From assembly GCA_019638255.1 (NCBI GenBank), contig JAHBUD010000001.1, positions 1,302,001 to 1,366,000 on the forward strand: 64,000 nt of DNA, in the 5' to 3' direction. Position 1 is the stretch's first letter. Every line of letters begins with the position of its first letter. The DNA is from Cyclobacteriaceae bacterium. Lineage in GTDB: Bacteria; Bacteroidota; Bacteroidia; Cytophagales; Cyclobacteriaceae. This document shows positions 46,158 to 55,508 of the stretch, in pieces. The position numbers and the translations under genes were made by a program. The notes below the pieces were generated by a model. That model did not search any database. It saw nothing but the letters and a program-made list of their open reading frames with translations, and was not told the origin of the DNA.

Positions 46158-48764
46158 TCATTCAGACCTTAGGCTCTTCACGGGGTTTGCCATGGCTGCT
46201 TTTACCGATTGAAAACTTATAGTGAGAATGGCAATCACAATGGCTGCTATGGCCATTACAAAAAACACAGACAGGTCTATGGGTACACGGTAGTTGAAAG
46301 GTTGCAACCAGTTACTAACAGCAAAATACGCAACTGGACTTGCGATAACTACTGAGATGATCACAAGCTTCACAAATTCTTTTGACATAAGCACTATAAT
46401 GCCGCTGACCGAAGCCCCCATAACTTTTCGAATGCCTATTTCTTTTGTTCGGTTTTCAGCCATGTAGGCAGCCAGACCAAACAAACCCAGGCATGAAATG
46501 AAAATGGTAAGCGCAGCGAAGAGGCTGGCCAGCGTTCCGCTTTTCTTTTCGTTTCCGAACTTTCGGTTATAGAAGTCATCAGTAAAATGAGCTTCAAAAG
46601 GATATTCCGGATTGTATTTTTTGAATACCAGTTCTGCCTTCTGCAAAGCTTCGGCTTGTGAGATGGATGGGTTTAGGCGAAAGTGAACTGCTCCGTAGCG
46701 GTCTGTCCAGCCTTTGATCATCATGGGTGCAACTTCCTGATAAGGGGAGCCTACAATGAAATCTTTTACCACACCCACCACTTGCCACTGCTGTCCGTTT
46801 TCATATTTGATGATTTCACCAATCGGGTCTTTTAAGCCCATCAGTTCCACGGCTTTTTCATTAAGCAGCATAGCCGCAGTGTCTGACGGATAGGTATGAA
46901 TGTCAAGATCGCGACCTTGCTTAATAGTGGTGCCAAACGTTTTTACAAAATCCACATCACTACCAAACTGGTTAAATATTTTAGATGTCTTGTCTTCTTC
47001 CGTGCTCCCCTGCCAACTGAAGCCATTGCTCACGTTCCAAATGTATGTTACCGGGCCAAATGTGCGTGTAACCGAAACGGCTGCTCCGTTGTTCAAAAGT
47101 TCGTTCCGTATGCTATTGTAATTTTTTGGGACATCACCCTGGGTGAAATTGTAAACGATGCCTAGCCGATCGTAACCTGCATCGCGGTTCATGGCATATT
47201 GGATCTGACGCTGAACCATAACTGCACATATGCTTAACACAATAGCAAACGTGAATTGCATCACCACCAAAACTTTTCTTGGCGTAACAACCGCTTGAAG
47301 ATTTTTAACAGCACCCTTCAACACACTCAGCGGCTGTGATGCGGAAAAATAAAACGCAGGATAACTGCCCGCCAGCAACCCAGTGATAACAATAAGCCCA
47401 GCGGCTAAAAGCCAATAGTGTGGATTACTGAACTCAAGCGTCAAGGGGGCCTCAACGATGAGGTTGAACGCGCCAAGCGAAACCTGCACCAATACAAGAG
47501 CAAACACAAAAGCAATAAATGCCATCACGGTGCTTTCACTGATGAACTGCACAATCAGCGAACCTTTTTGTGCGCCCGCCACTTTTCGCACGCCCACTTC
47601 GCGTGCGCGCTTTTCACTGCGGGCGGTGCTCAGGTTCATAAAATTGATGCAGGCAATGAGGATGATAAGAATTGCGATGACAGAGAACATCCTGACCGTT
47701 TCGATCCGTCCGCTTACCAGCTGGCCATTTTCCGCCTGGGAATATAAGTGCGCTTTGGTCAATGGATGAGCAATGATTTCACGTGTCGATCCATCTCCTT
47801 TTTCAACATGGCTTTGAACTATACCCATCACGTTCGACTGAAATCCAGTGTGTGATGCTCCATCCTTCAGTAATACAAAAGTCATGGCATTGGTGTTTGT
47901 CCAGTCCACATACCTGTCCCAGCCAAGACGGGTTTGGTAGTTCCACGGGAGCAAGAATTCGAATTGAAATTCGGTGTTATGTGGAAGTGCTTTAAGCACT
48001 CCCGTTACAGTAAAGTTGTCGGTATCGTTTACAACGACCGGCTCGCCAACACAATCCGTCCTTCCAAACAACTTTATAGCCATCGACTCAGAAAGAACAA
48101 TCCCGAAATCGTTGGTCAGGGCGTTCCGGTTTCCGTCATGAAGCGGAAAATCGAACAGGGTGAGATACGAAGGGTCTGCAAATGCTCCACGTTCATTGAA
48201 ACGCTCATCTCCTGCTTTCACCAGGAAAAAAACGTATTGAAAACGGGTCGCGTCTTCCACTTCTCCATACGATTGAATGAGTTCAGGAGCCATGAGCGAA
48301 GGCGTATTGGCCCACACGTTTATCTGCCCATTGAATTCATCACGGCTATACATTTTGTATATCCGGTCCGCATGAGAATAAAACCGGTCATAACTGGCCT
48401 CGTGATTCACCCATAATAATATGAGCATTGCAGCGGCCAGCCCAATGGCCAGTCCGGAGATATTGATGAATGAATAACCCTTGTTTCTTCTGATGATACG
48501 AAGGGCGATTTTTATATAGTTGGCAAGCATGGCGTAATTGGTTACAGATTGATAATTTTCCGGAGGCCTGATAATCCCCGGCCTGAAAAGCAGCAACACA
48601 TCGATTGCAAAACGTATATCCGCTTTTCGTTTTCCAATTTCTTTTACTCTTCTCTCATACACCTCCATCAAATCCCCTTCAATGTAGTCCTGCAGCTTCG
48701 GATGGCAGTACCAGCGGAAGAAGCGGAGGGGCAGTTGGGGTGGTTGTCGCTTTCTACTTTCCAT
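46158..48764 (-). CDS. ABC transporter permease with permease-prefix domain, copy 3
   Basis: 868 residues with the same prefix domain (LPLRFFRWYCHPKLQDYIEG) and double FtsX/MacB layout, but the most different of the three; its C-terminal unit reads RTKEIGIRKVMGASVSGIIV. It keeps the common ending NPVKSLRSE. It is first in the run, 35 nt after the PadR gene, so the whole set is probably one transcript under PadR control. Confidence 0.9.
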   Translation of the reverse strand: MESRKRQPPQLPLRFFRWYCHPKLQDYIEGDLMEVYERRVKEIGKRKADIRFAIDVLLLFRPGIIRPPENYQSVTNYAMLANYIKIALRIIRRNKGYSFINISGLAIGLAAAMLILLWVNHEASYDRFYSHADRIYKMYSRDEFNGQINVWANTPSLMAPELIQSYGEVEDATRFQYVFFLVKAGDERFNERGAFADPSYLTLFDFPLHDGNRNALTNDFGIVLSESMAIKLFGRTDCVGEPVVVNDTDNFTVTGVLKALPHNTEFQFEFLLPWNYQTRLGWDRYVDWTNTNAMTFVLLKDGASHTGFQSNVMGIVQSHVEKGDGSTREIIAHPLTKAHLYSQAENGQLVSGRIETVRMFSVIAILIILIACINFMNLSTARSEKRAREVGVRKVAGAQKGSLIVQFISESTVMAFIAFVFALVLVQVSLGAFNLIVEAPLTLEFSNPHYWLLAAGLIVITGLLAGSYPAFYFSASQPLSVLKGAVKNLQAVVTPRKVLVVMQFTFAIVLSICAVMVQRQIQYAMNRDAGYDRLGIVYNFTQGDVPKNYNSIRNELLNNGAAVSVTRTFGPVTYIWNVSNGFSWQGSTEEDKTSKIFNQFGSDVDFVKTFGTTIKQGRDLDIHTYPSDTAAMLLNEKAVELMGLKDPIGEIIKYENGQQWQVVGVVKDFIVGSPYQEVAPMMIKGWTDRYGAVHFRLNPSISQAEALQKAELVFKKYNPEYPFEAHFTDDFYNRKFGNEKKSGTLASLFAALTIFISCLGLFGLAAYMAENRTKEIGIRKVMGASVSGIIVLMSKEFVKLVIISVVIASPVAYFAVSNWLQPFNYRVPIDLSVFFVMAIAAIVIAILTISFQSVKAAMANPVKSLRSE

Positions 48765-48799
48765 CTGTATGTCAACTTTAAGCTTTGATTAATCATTGC

Positions 48800-49144
48800 C
48801 TATTGCCAATTGAATTTAGCTTCCAGCACAGCCTTCGGAATTGCTTTCCACAATTGCTCGCGAGATTCTTTTACGTATAGCATGGCCTTTTTTCCTAGAG
48901 CTGTTATTTCAAAATAGCGCCTCGGACGACCGGCACGATCTTCTGTAGAGTCTCCAGACCATGATTTCAGATAACCTTTTTCTTCTAATCGTATCAGCGC
49001 TGTATGCAACGCGCCCATGCTTACCGTGCGTGTCAGACGGGACTCGATTTCGTCTTTAATGGCTACGCTGTAGGCTTCATTATTCAGAATGCCCACCGTG
49101 AGCAACACGATTTCTTCGAACTCCCCTAGTTGATAATTTTTCAT
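48800..49144 (-). CDS. PadR family transcriptional regulator
   Basis: 114 residues with a winged helix: LGEFEEIVLLTVGIL, then the recognition part TVSMGALHTALIRLEEKGYL, and the wing DRAGRPRRYFEITALGKKAM, all typical of PadR. It lacks the long C-terminal dimer domain, as in the PadR-s2 type. It heads the permease run and probably represses it. Confidence 0.9.
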   Translation of the reverse strand: MKNYQLGEFEEIVLLTVGILNNEAYSVAIKDEIESRLTRTVSMGALHTALIRLEEKGYLKSWSGDSTEDRAGRPRRYFEITALGKKAMLYVKESREQLWKAIPKAVLEAKFNWQ

Positions 49145-49151
49145 GGCTGAA

Positions 49152-49183
49152 TATTCCTTGTATTATCTCTAAATGTAGGAATA
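49152..49183 (-). promoter_or_regulatory. Candidate PadR operator over the promoter
   Basis: Inverted arms TATTCCT (49152-49158) and AGGAATA (49177-49183) lie 18 nt apart just before the padR start. The minus-strand box TACATTTA (49177-49170), one base from TAnnTTTG, lies between and touching them, so a bound repressor would block transcription. From 49184 to 49400 I see no gene or clear signal. Confidence 0.4.
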
Positions 49184-49400
49184 ATAATTATGCCAGATGT
49201 TAAGTATTGTCATTTTTGGGTTGTAGAGCACACTATCTTAAATCATAATGTTCGTTTACGCACAGATTTGGTCGGTATCGTTCGCCTCAAGTACATTAAT
49301 AAATTCCGGAATGTGCAATCCTGCGTCTCTGCCTTCGGAATGACGGAAACGATCAAATTCAAAAGTAGGGTTATATAAAAGCCCGTAATGTTTATAGTGT

Positions 49401-49958
49401 TTACTGATCAATAATTCCGGATTTCAAATTTTTTCTCGCCTGAAGCAGATGCCTGCGGTTATGAGTTAGCACAAACTGCAGGGCGTCACCCACCTTAATG
49501 GAAAGCAGGGGAGAGATGGAAGTTTTTACCGATTGGTTAAGCGCTTTTCCGCGGGCGTTCCTTACCAACGCCTGCAGTGTTTCGAGGTGCGCAATAAAAC
49601 CGGAAACCGCTTCGTGAGCCGGAACGGCATTGCCGGGCCGGTGCTTTTTCATGGCCTTGTATTTTTTAGTCGACCGTTCCGCATCCATCATGTCAATAAA
49701 ATACTTACCCAGAAAACCATGTTTAAAAGGTTCATTAGAATTTATTGCATCAGCGTTTGCCAGCGCGTGTGTTATTCGGGGTAAATAGAAATCAGCATAC
49801 GAGTTCAGGTGCAAGAAACATTCGGCTATGCTCCAGCCCCCGTTTGCAGTTGGTTGAAGAAGCCGGTCTTCCGGAAGATTCTGGAAGACCGCGATCGCTT
49901 CTTTCAACTGATCTTCAACTTGTTGTTCAAGCGTGTCAAGAAATTCCTGATGCGACAT
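49401..49958 (-). CDS. DinB family protein
   Basis: 185 residues, a four-helix bundle of the DinB/YfiT superfamily. The metal-binding His residues are seen in SIAECFLHLNSYADFY and in the C-terminal LTHNRRHLLQ. Members include bacillithiol- or mycothiol-dependent transferases; the substrate is unknown. It follows the DUF4345 gene by 2 nt and is cotranscribed. Confidence 0.87.
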   Translation of the reverse strand: MSHQEFLDTLEQQVEDQLKEAIAVFQNLPEDRLLQPTANGGWSIAECFLHLNSYADFYLPRITHALANADAINSNEPFKHGFLGKYFIDMMDAERSTKKYKAMKKHRPGNAVPAHEAVSGFIAHLETLQALVRNARGKALNQSVKTSISPLLSIKVGDALQFVLTHNRRHLLQARKNLKSGIIDQ

Positions 49959-49960
49959 GT

Positions 49961-50368
49961 TTACTTTCCCTTAATTTTTTTACCGAAGGCCAACAGTACA
50001 ATGCCGACTACACACATAAAACTTTCAATCACAAGCCAGTTGGTTCCGAATTCGCCCAGTGCGCCATCGTTAAACCAGGTGATGACCCGCGAAAGCGCAT
50101 ACGATCCCCAAAATACGGCTAAAAAACTCAGGCCGTTAATGGTTTGAAAAAAGGCCAGGTAAATCAGCAGTGCCACAAGCGTAATGCCCACGCCTCCATA
50201 AATTCCTCTGATGGAACTGATGGCATCGGTGTTGGGGAGGGTTACGCCTACCAGATCCATAACCGATTGCGGATTGATAAAAGCCATGAGGGCTACATAG
50301 AGCAGGCTAATGGCCGAAAACAGGATAAAGCCCTTGCTGGCGGTGAGGTAAATTACTTTTGTTGTCAT
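49961..50368 (-). CDS. DUF4345 domain-containing membrane protein
   Basis: 135 residues from MTTKVIYLTASKGF; the open frame extends upstream to 50437 but those residues are not family-like. Four membrane helices (about 12-32, 52-72, 76-95 and 107-128), with SIRGIYGGVGITLVALLIYL typical of DUF4345. Function unknown. Confidence 0.8.
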   Translation of the reverse strand: MTTKVIYLTASKGFILFSAISLLYVALMAFINPQSVMDLVGVTLPNTDAISSIRGIYGGVGITLVALLIYLAFFQTINGLSFLAVFWGSYALSRVITWFNDGALGEFGTNWLVIESFMCVVGIVLLAFGKKIKGK

Positions 50369-50442
50369 AGCAATGTTGTTTTGTTTGATGCAACAAAAGT
50401 GGAGGTTGATCGAAAAATGATTCTTGGTATTTGCCAAGATTT

Positions 50443-51027
50443 TCAGATGCGTACCGAGTTGATGAGTTTGCTGAAGTTGGTGGCATCAATGCCCAGGTAG
50501 TTGGCGAGATATTTATGGGGCACCAAGGTTAAAATATGCGGACTACGCTTTAACAGTTGCTTGAATTTTTCTTCGGAGGTGAAGCATTGCAGTTCCACCA
50601 TGCGTTCCAGCAAGCCGGAGAAAGCTTGCATTACACCTGAACGCATAGCCTCTGAAATACAATGATGTTTTTGCATGCACTGATTTATAGCTTCGAATGG
50701 TGCGCGCAAAAAGGATGAGGGTGTGAGCGCTTCGAAATAATAAGCAGATGGTTTTTGCAGAAAAAAGGAATCAATGACACCACCAAAAGATGGAGCGTAC
50801 GAAAACACCAAAGTCGATTCACGATTCTGATCATCTTGATACACGATGCGTTGAACACCATCCGTAACGAAGTACAGGTATTTCTCTACATCACCGGCTG
50901 CGGTAATCATTTCCTTTCGCTTTACGCGATGCTCAGACCAGATAGTTTTAAAGTCGGCCGAGGCCTCTGATGTAAGCGGCCCCAGGTGATCCATGGTCTT
51001 CATTAACATTTCTAATTCATTCATCAT
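50443..51027 (-). CDS. Crp/Fnr family transcriptional regulator
   Basis: 194 residues from the first of two adjacent ATGs (51027); a further in-frame ATG at 51054 would overlap the AraC gene stop. A cyclic-nucleotide-binding-like beta roll (KEMITAAGDVEKYLYFVTDG, then VQRIVYQDDQNRESTLVFSY) precedes a C-terminal helix-turn-helix (HKYLANYLGIDATNFSKLIN). The key Arg and Glu for cAMP binding are not obvious, as in most Bacteroidota members. It lies directly after the AraC gene and before DUF4345/DinB, which may be its targets. Confidence 0.85.
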   Translation of the reverse strand: MMNELEMLMKTMDHLGPLTSEASADFKTIWSEHRVKRKEMITAAGDVEKYLYFVTDGVQRIVYQDDQNRESTLVFSYAPSFGGVIDSFFLQKPSAYYFEALTPSSFLRAPFEAINQCMQKHHCISEAMRSGVMQAFSGLLERMVELQCFTSEEKFKQLLKRSPHILTLVPHKYLANYLGIDATNFSKLINSVRI

Positions 51028-51035
51028 GGAGGTGT

Positions 51036-52016
51036 TTACGATTCCTGATTCCATTTTTTAAAGGCTTTTCTAAACGCACTCGAATCGGAGTAACCCAGCA
51101 AACCGGCAAGGTCTTTCACTTTTACCGGGGTGTTGCCCATCAAACGGGTGGTGAGTTCTTTTTTGATTTCGTTACCGAGGTTTCGAAACGTTGTGTTTTC
51201 CTCTTTAAGCTTTCGCTGTAGCGATCGGGGCGTAAGGCAAAGCGCTGAGGCAACAATCTCGATGGGGGGTACACGTCCTTTAAATTTGGTTAATATCAGA
51301 TCGTGGATAGTTTCTGTAAATCCCTTTTGTGCAGATCGTTCAGCCAGTTTTTGTTGTAAGGCATTATTAAAAAAGGAAAACAACGAAACATCATGCCGGT
51401 TAATCGGTGATAATAACTCCTGTGAATTGAATATCAAGGCATTTCTTTCTGCACCGAACTCGATTGGGCATCCCAGAATACTTTCATATTCTCTTACATA
51501 ACGTTTGGTATACATCAATTCGGCCTTTATGGGAATTATTTTTTTATCGGCCATCAGGTAAAACAACCTGAGCAAGCCTGCCATTGAAATTTCAACCGAC
51601 TGACGTGCGCTCTCGGGAAATTTTTTTTCCCACATCGTATGAGGCTGATACTGTATACGGGTTCGGTTTTCCCCATCCGTCACACTATACTCAAGCATGG
51701 TGGAGTACAGATTATTGAACTTGCAAAACATAAGGAGTGCCTCCTGAAGGGTGCGGCTGTTCTCCATCAGGTAGCCAGTCATGCCCAATATGGTGGCACT
51801 AATTTCTCTGCCGATATGCAAACCAAGCAACGGATCTTTGGTCTGCTCAAGGGCAACATCCCAAACGCGGGCTGCAGGTTCAAACGGAACCAATTTCTCT
51901 GAATCGTTCAGATCTGCCGGGTCAATTTCAAGAGCCTTACACAAGCCGTAAAAATCTGCTCCATGCGCAACGGCAGCGTAGATGATATCCCGGATGATGG
52001 ACATTTGAGCATGCAT
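51036..52016 (-). CDS. AraC family regulator with arabinose-binding-like N-terminal domain
   Basis: 326 residues from the ATG at 52016 (MHAQMSIIRDII); another start at 52004 is possible and the frame runs open to 52100. The N-terminal part (FYGLCKALEIDPADLNDSEK, DPLLGLHIGREI) is of the Arabinose_bd/OruR type that senses small metabolites; the C-terminal HTH_18 contains VASALCLTPRSLQRKLKEEN and GYSDSSAFRKAFKKW. It is divergent from the cytochrome c operon, a usual place for a local activator. Confidence 0.88.
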   Translation of the reverse strand: MHAQMSIIRDIIYAAVAHGADFYGLCKALEIDPADLNDSEKLVPFEPAARVWDVALEQTKDPLLGLHIGREISATILGMTGYLMENSRTLQEALLMFCKFNNLYSTMLEYSVTDGENRTRIQYQPHTMWEKKFPESARQSVEISMAGLLRLFYLMADKKIIPIKAELMYTKRYVREYESILGCPIEFGAERNALIFNSQELLSPINRHDVSLFSFFNNALQQKLAERSAQKGFTETIHDLILTKFKGRVPPIEIVASALCLTPRSLQRKLKEENTTFRNLGNEIKKELTTRLMGNTPVKVKDLAGLLGYSDSSAFRKAFKKWNQES

Positions 52017-52114
52017 GTACAAAGTAACTGCTTTTTGTCGCAAAATAACTTTTCGGATAGCTGCTTCAATTCGTTTTTGAGCACAAAGGATAATTAACAA
52101 ACCTGAAAAAGAGC

Positions 52115-52984
52115 ATGAAAAAAATCTTGAAATGGGTAGGGTATGGATTCCTGATGATTTTGTTGTCGGGATTCATCTTTTACCTGTACGCCTATTTCTC
52201 AACCCAATCAAGGCTTGCCCGTGTATATAATATTGACACGCCCCCCTTTGTGCTCGAAACCGACTCGGCAATTCTGGCCGAGGGCAGCAGGCTAATGACC
52301 GTAAAAGGTTGTCGCGATTGTCATGGCGAAGACCTGGGTGGAAAACTATGGCTGAATGATCCAATGCTTGGGCTGATCGTTACGCCCAATCTCACAAACG
52401 GTAAAGGAGGTTTAGAAGATTACAGTACTCACGACTGGTTGGTAGCACTAAAACATGGCCTCAGCAAGAAGAGAACACCCCTGCTGATTATGCCATCAAA
52501 TGAATTCGCCATGCTTACGGAGAAGGATTTGAATGCCTTGATTGCATATGGAAAACAATTAGAACCGGTTGATCGTGAGTTGCCCAAATCCAGCATTGGT
52601 TTTTTGGGTTATCTGCTGACCAGTCTGGATGCCATACCCATGATACCGGCCGAGAAAGTGGATCACAGCAGGCAGCTGACAAAATTTGTTGAACAGGAAG
52701 TGACCGTTGAGTTTGGCCAATACCTGTCCGTGGCGTGCGAAGGTTGTCATCGGAAGACAATGAAAGGTGGGTCACCTGTAGCGCCTGGGTTTCCTCCTGT
52801 GGCCGACATTTCAGCGAGCGGAAACGTAGGCAAATGGACGGAGGCCGAATTCATCCGTACGCTTCGTACGGGAAAAACACCGGAAGGCAAATTGCTTAAG
52901 CAGGAAGAAATGCCCTGGACGATTACACAGCATTATACGGATGTGGAACTTAAAGCCCTGTACCTGTACCTGAAAAGCCTGTAG
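52115..52984 (+). CDS. Membrane-anchored dihaem c-type cytochrome
   Basis: 289 residues with an N-terminal anchor (about 7-28). Two haem c sites are seen: C66-R-D-C69-H70 and C208-E-G-C211-H212, each followed by a possible axial Met (IMPSNEF near 126; EEMPWT near the C-terminus). Each half resembles a cytochrome c class I domain, as in alcohol dehydrogenase cytochrome subunits. First gene of a plus-strand run reaching to 56380. Confidence 0.9.
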   Translation: MKKILKWVGYGFLMILLSGFIFYLYAYFSTQSRLARVYNIDTPPFVLETDSAILAEGSRLMTVKGCRDCHGEDLGGKLWLNDPMLGLIVTPNLTNGKGGLEDYSTHDWLVALKHGLSKKRTPLLIMPSNEFAMLTEKDLNALIAYGKQLEPVDRELPKSSIGFLGYLLTSLDAIPMIPAEKVDHSRQLTKFVEQEVTVEFGQYLSVACEGCHRKTMKGGSPVAPGFPPVADISASGNVGKWTEAEFIRTLRTGKTPEGKLLKQEEMPWTITQHYTDVELKALYLYLKSL

Positions 52985-53010
52985 TGCTCAATCGATAAAT
53001 ATTATAAAAC

Positions 53011-53703
53011 ATGTATATGATATCCTTTAATGAAAAAGAAAAACAAGCCATAGCGATAATTACCATCATTGCTGGCCTGTTGGCACTGGCGTGTTTACTC
53101 CTTGGTTTTATTGCTACGGAATTTGATGATGAAGCGTTTGCCAACCCTGCTAAAATTCTCAACATGCCTTCTGTAAATGTGAATCACCTTAGATGGTTCA
53201 TGATTTTGGATATGTTTGGTTATTACCTGCTGTTGTTGCCCGTTATATTTTTTCTGCATCGTGAACTTGCGCAAATAACAGCCTGGGCCTCTATGTTTAC
53301 ATCTATGGGTTATGGCTATGTATTGGTCGGGGCGATTGGCGCTTCCGTACTTGCGGTAGTTTGGCCCGACCTGATTACGCAGCATAGACTTGCTGAACCC
53401 GCACTGAAAGAAATTCTGAAAGCAGATTTTCTGCTGATCACCAACGTTGTGGTGAAGGGCCTGTGGAATTACCTGGAAGTTTTGCTTGGCGGAGTGTGGT
53501 GGATGGGAGTGGGATATTTTGTTATCCGTAACCGGCCGTTGAAAATCGTAACACTTGTTTTAGGTATGGCTTGTCTGATGGATGGTATCGGAGAGCTGTT
53601 TAAAATTTCTGTGCTGGCCGAGATAGGTTTGAATGTGTACCTCTTATTGGGTGTTGTGTGGCCTGCCTGGATGGGTATTGTTATCCTGAAAAATAAAATC
53701 TGA
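53011..53703 (+). CDS. Hypothetical six-span membrane protein
   Basis: 230 residues with about six membrane helices (10-32, 62-83, 90-118, 150-168, 172-193 and 200-225). The layout and Met/Gly-rich helices recall DUF4386-like proteins, but I cannot assign a family. It lies 26 nt after the cytochrome gene and 22 nt before the cupin gene, so one transcript is likely. Confidence 0.75.
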   Translation: MYMISFNEKEKQAIAIITIIAGLLALACLLLGFIATEFDDEAFANPAKILNMPSVNVNHLRWFMILDMFGYYLLLLPVIFFLHRELAQITAWASMFTSMGYGYVLVGAIGASVLAVVWPDLITQHRLAEPALKEILKADFLLITNVVVKGLWNYLEVLLGGVWWMGVGYFVIRNRPLKIVTLVLGMACLMDGIGELFKISVLAEIGLNVYLLLGVVWPAWMGIVILKNKI

Positions 53704-53725
53704 CAAAACTTAAAAAATTTCAACT

Positions 53726-54268
53726 ATGCGAAAAAGAGTCTTTATAAATCCACAGATTGGCGACAAAGCTACGCTTATAAAAAGTGCTGAAGAAACCAAT
53801 GGCGAATATTCCCTCATTGAAATTGAACTGGTACCGGGTGGAGGAAATATGGTTCATGCTCACGATCTGTTTTCTGAATCGTTCCGGGTACTGGAGGGAG
53901 AGCTAACACTTACTGTGGATAAGGCAGAGTCAACACTACATTCAGGTGATGCATATACAGTACAGCCAAACCGCTTTCATTGCTTCAAAAATAGAACAGA
54001 TATGCCGGTTAAATTCATGGTAACGCTTACTCCAGGTCATACTGGTTTTGAAAAGTCGTTGGCCATTGCATACGGTTTGGCTGAGGATGGTGAAATGAAC
54101 AAGAATGGCATTCCCAGCAATTTCTTACACTTGTCAATCCTTGCCGCGATGGGCGGAACGAAACTCCCGGGCATTCTCCGGTTGATGATGCCACTGTTTC
54201 ACTTGGTTGCCCGCTTAAACAGGAAGACGGAGTTCTTGCTGGAGCAGAAGTATTGTTATGTAAGCTAG
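53726..54268 (+). CDS. Cupin domain-containing protein
   Basis: 180 residues. The cupin core occupies about 30-115: motif 1 with MVHAHDLFSESFRVLEGELT and motif 2 with HSGDAYTVQPNRFHCFKN provide the His/Glu metal ligands. A C-terminal helical tail (120-180) ends VARLNRKTEFLLEQKY. Could be a small oxygenase or a binding protein; the neighbouring FAD monooxygenase suggests shared metabolism, by inference. Confidence 0.82.
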   Translation: MRKRVFINPQIGDKATLIKSAEETNGEYSLIEIELVPGGGNMVHAHDLFSESFRVLEGELTLTVDKAESTLHSGDAYTVQPNRFHCFKNRTDMPVKFMVTLTPGHTGFEKSLAIAYGLAEDGEMNKNGIPSNFLHLSILAAMGGTKLPGILRLMMPLFHLVARLNRKTEFLLEQKYCYVS

Positions 54269-54327
54269 TTGTGCGCAAGGTTGTCGATACTTAAATTCGA
54301 GATCATTAAAAATCTACATTAATAAAA

Positions 54328-55473
54328 ATGAAAGGGGTAATAATTGGAGCGGGGATTGGCGGACTGACAGCCGCTATTGCCCTGCTGAAAAAGGGTATAG
54401 ATGTTGAAATTTATGAACAGTCGGCAGAACTTAATGAGGTAGGTGCAGGAATCTGGGTGGCTCCAAATGGTTTGAAAGTATTTGAGCAATTGGGTATCGC
54501 TGACAAGATTATTGAGGGGGGTACTTCACTAAACAAAATAGTGGTAACAGATCTTAAGGATAGACCTGTTTCCGTAATTGATGGTTCGGAAATCAGCAAG
54601 AGGCATAACTTTACTACAGTTGCCATCCATAGGGGAACGTTGCAAAGGATACTGACTTCATGTATTCCGCAAAACAGGATAATACTCAACAAGAAATTCA
54701 AATCCTATAGCCAGTCATCCAATCATGTCGTTGTAGAGTTTGATGATGGAGAAAAACTGCAAGCCGACTTCTTAATAGCTGCAGATGGCATAAAATCAAG
54801 CGCGAGGCTTCAAATGCTCTCGAATCCGAATCTCCGGTATTCAGGACAAACCTGCTGGCGCTTTGTAACACGGTATGTTTTGCCTGAAGGTGAGGAAAAT
54901 AATATGTATGAAATCTGGTCCGACCGGAAAGGGCTGAGGGTTGGTTATTCAGGCATCTCACCAAATCAAGTCTATGTATTTGTTGTGAACTATGCAAAAG
55001 CCGGTGGAAAGGACACACCGAATACACTCCGGAATGAATTGATTGAATTGTGCCGGGAATTTCCTCCTGTTGTAAAGCAATTGATTGCATCAGCGAATGC
55101 GGAAACCATTATCCGGACAGACCTTTTCGACTTCAAGCCTGTTACCCGGTGGACAGACGGCAGAATTGCCTTGATTGGAGACGCAGCCCACGCCACAACA
55201 CCCAACCTAGGACAGGGTGCTTGTCAGGCGATTGAAGACGCTTATATGATTGCCAGGCAATTAAGTTTGAATACTAACATAGCAGCTGCCTTCAAAAGCT
55301 TTGAAACCAAACGAATGAAAAAGGCTGCCTGGATTACAAACACCTCATGGCAATTTGCACAGGTCACCAACACTTCAGGTATGATTAAATCACTTTTGAA
55401 AGGAATATTGAGATTGACGCCTGCATCAGTACAACATCGGCAATTGGATAAAATATATTCGATTGATTACTGA
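54328..55473 (+). CDS. FAD-dependent monooxygenase (PHBH family)
   Basis: 381 residues. The N-terminal GAGIGGLTAAIALLKKGIDV binds the ADP part of FAD, a DG motif is present as LIAADGIKS, and IGDAAHATTPNLGQGACQAI (about 285-304) is the second FAD motif of the p-hydroxybenzoate hydroxylase group. Such enzymes hydroxylate aromatic or polycyclic substrates using NAD(P)H and O2. Closest in look to salicylate-hydroxylase or TetX-like members; substrate unknown. Confidence 0.9.
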   Translation: MKGVIIGAGIGGLTAAIALLKKGIDVEIYEQSAELNEVGAGIWVAPNGLKVFEQLGIADKIIEGGTSLNKIVVTDLKDRPVSVIDGSEISKRHNFTTVAIHRGTLQRILTSCIPQNRIILNKKFKSYSQSSNHVVVEFDDGEKLQADFLIAADGIKSSARLQMLSNPNLRYSGQTCWRFVTRYVLPEGEENNMYEIWSDRKGLRVGYSGISPNQVYVFVVNYAKAGGKDTPNTLRNELIELCREFPPVVKQLIASANAETIIRTDLFDFKPVTRWTDGRIALIGDAAHATTPNLGQGACQAIEDAYMIARQLSLNTNIAAAFKSFETKRMKKAAWITNTSWQFAQVTNTSGMIKSLLKGILRLTPASVQHRQLDKIYSIDY

Positions 55474-55508
55474 ATGTATTACCCTGCAAGACAGTAGCTT
55501 ATATCCCA

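Noticed and set aside
48549..48788. Small plus-strand ORFs repeated at the starts of the three permease genes
   Set aside because: They repeat because the permease prefix coding region is repeated; the minus-strand frame is the real one.
49190..49378. 62-codon plus-strand ORF between padR and dinB
   Set aside because: No family likeness, no promoter and unlikely composition; probably chance.
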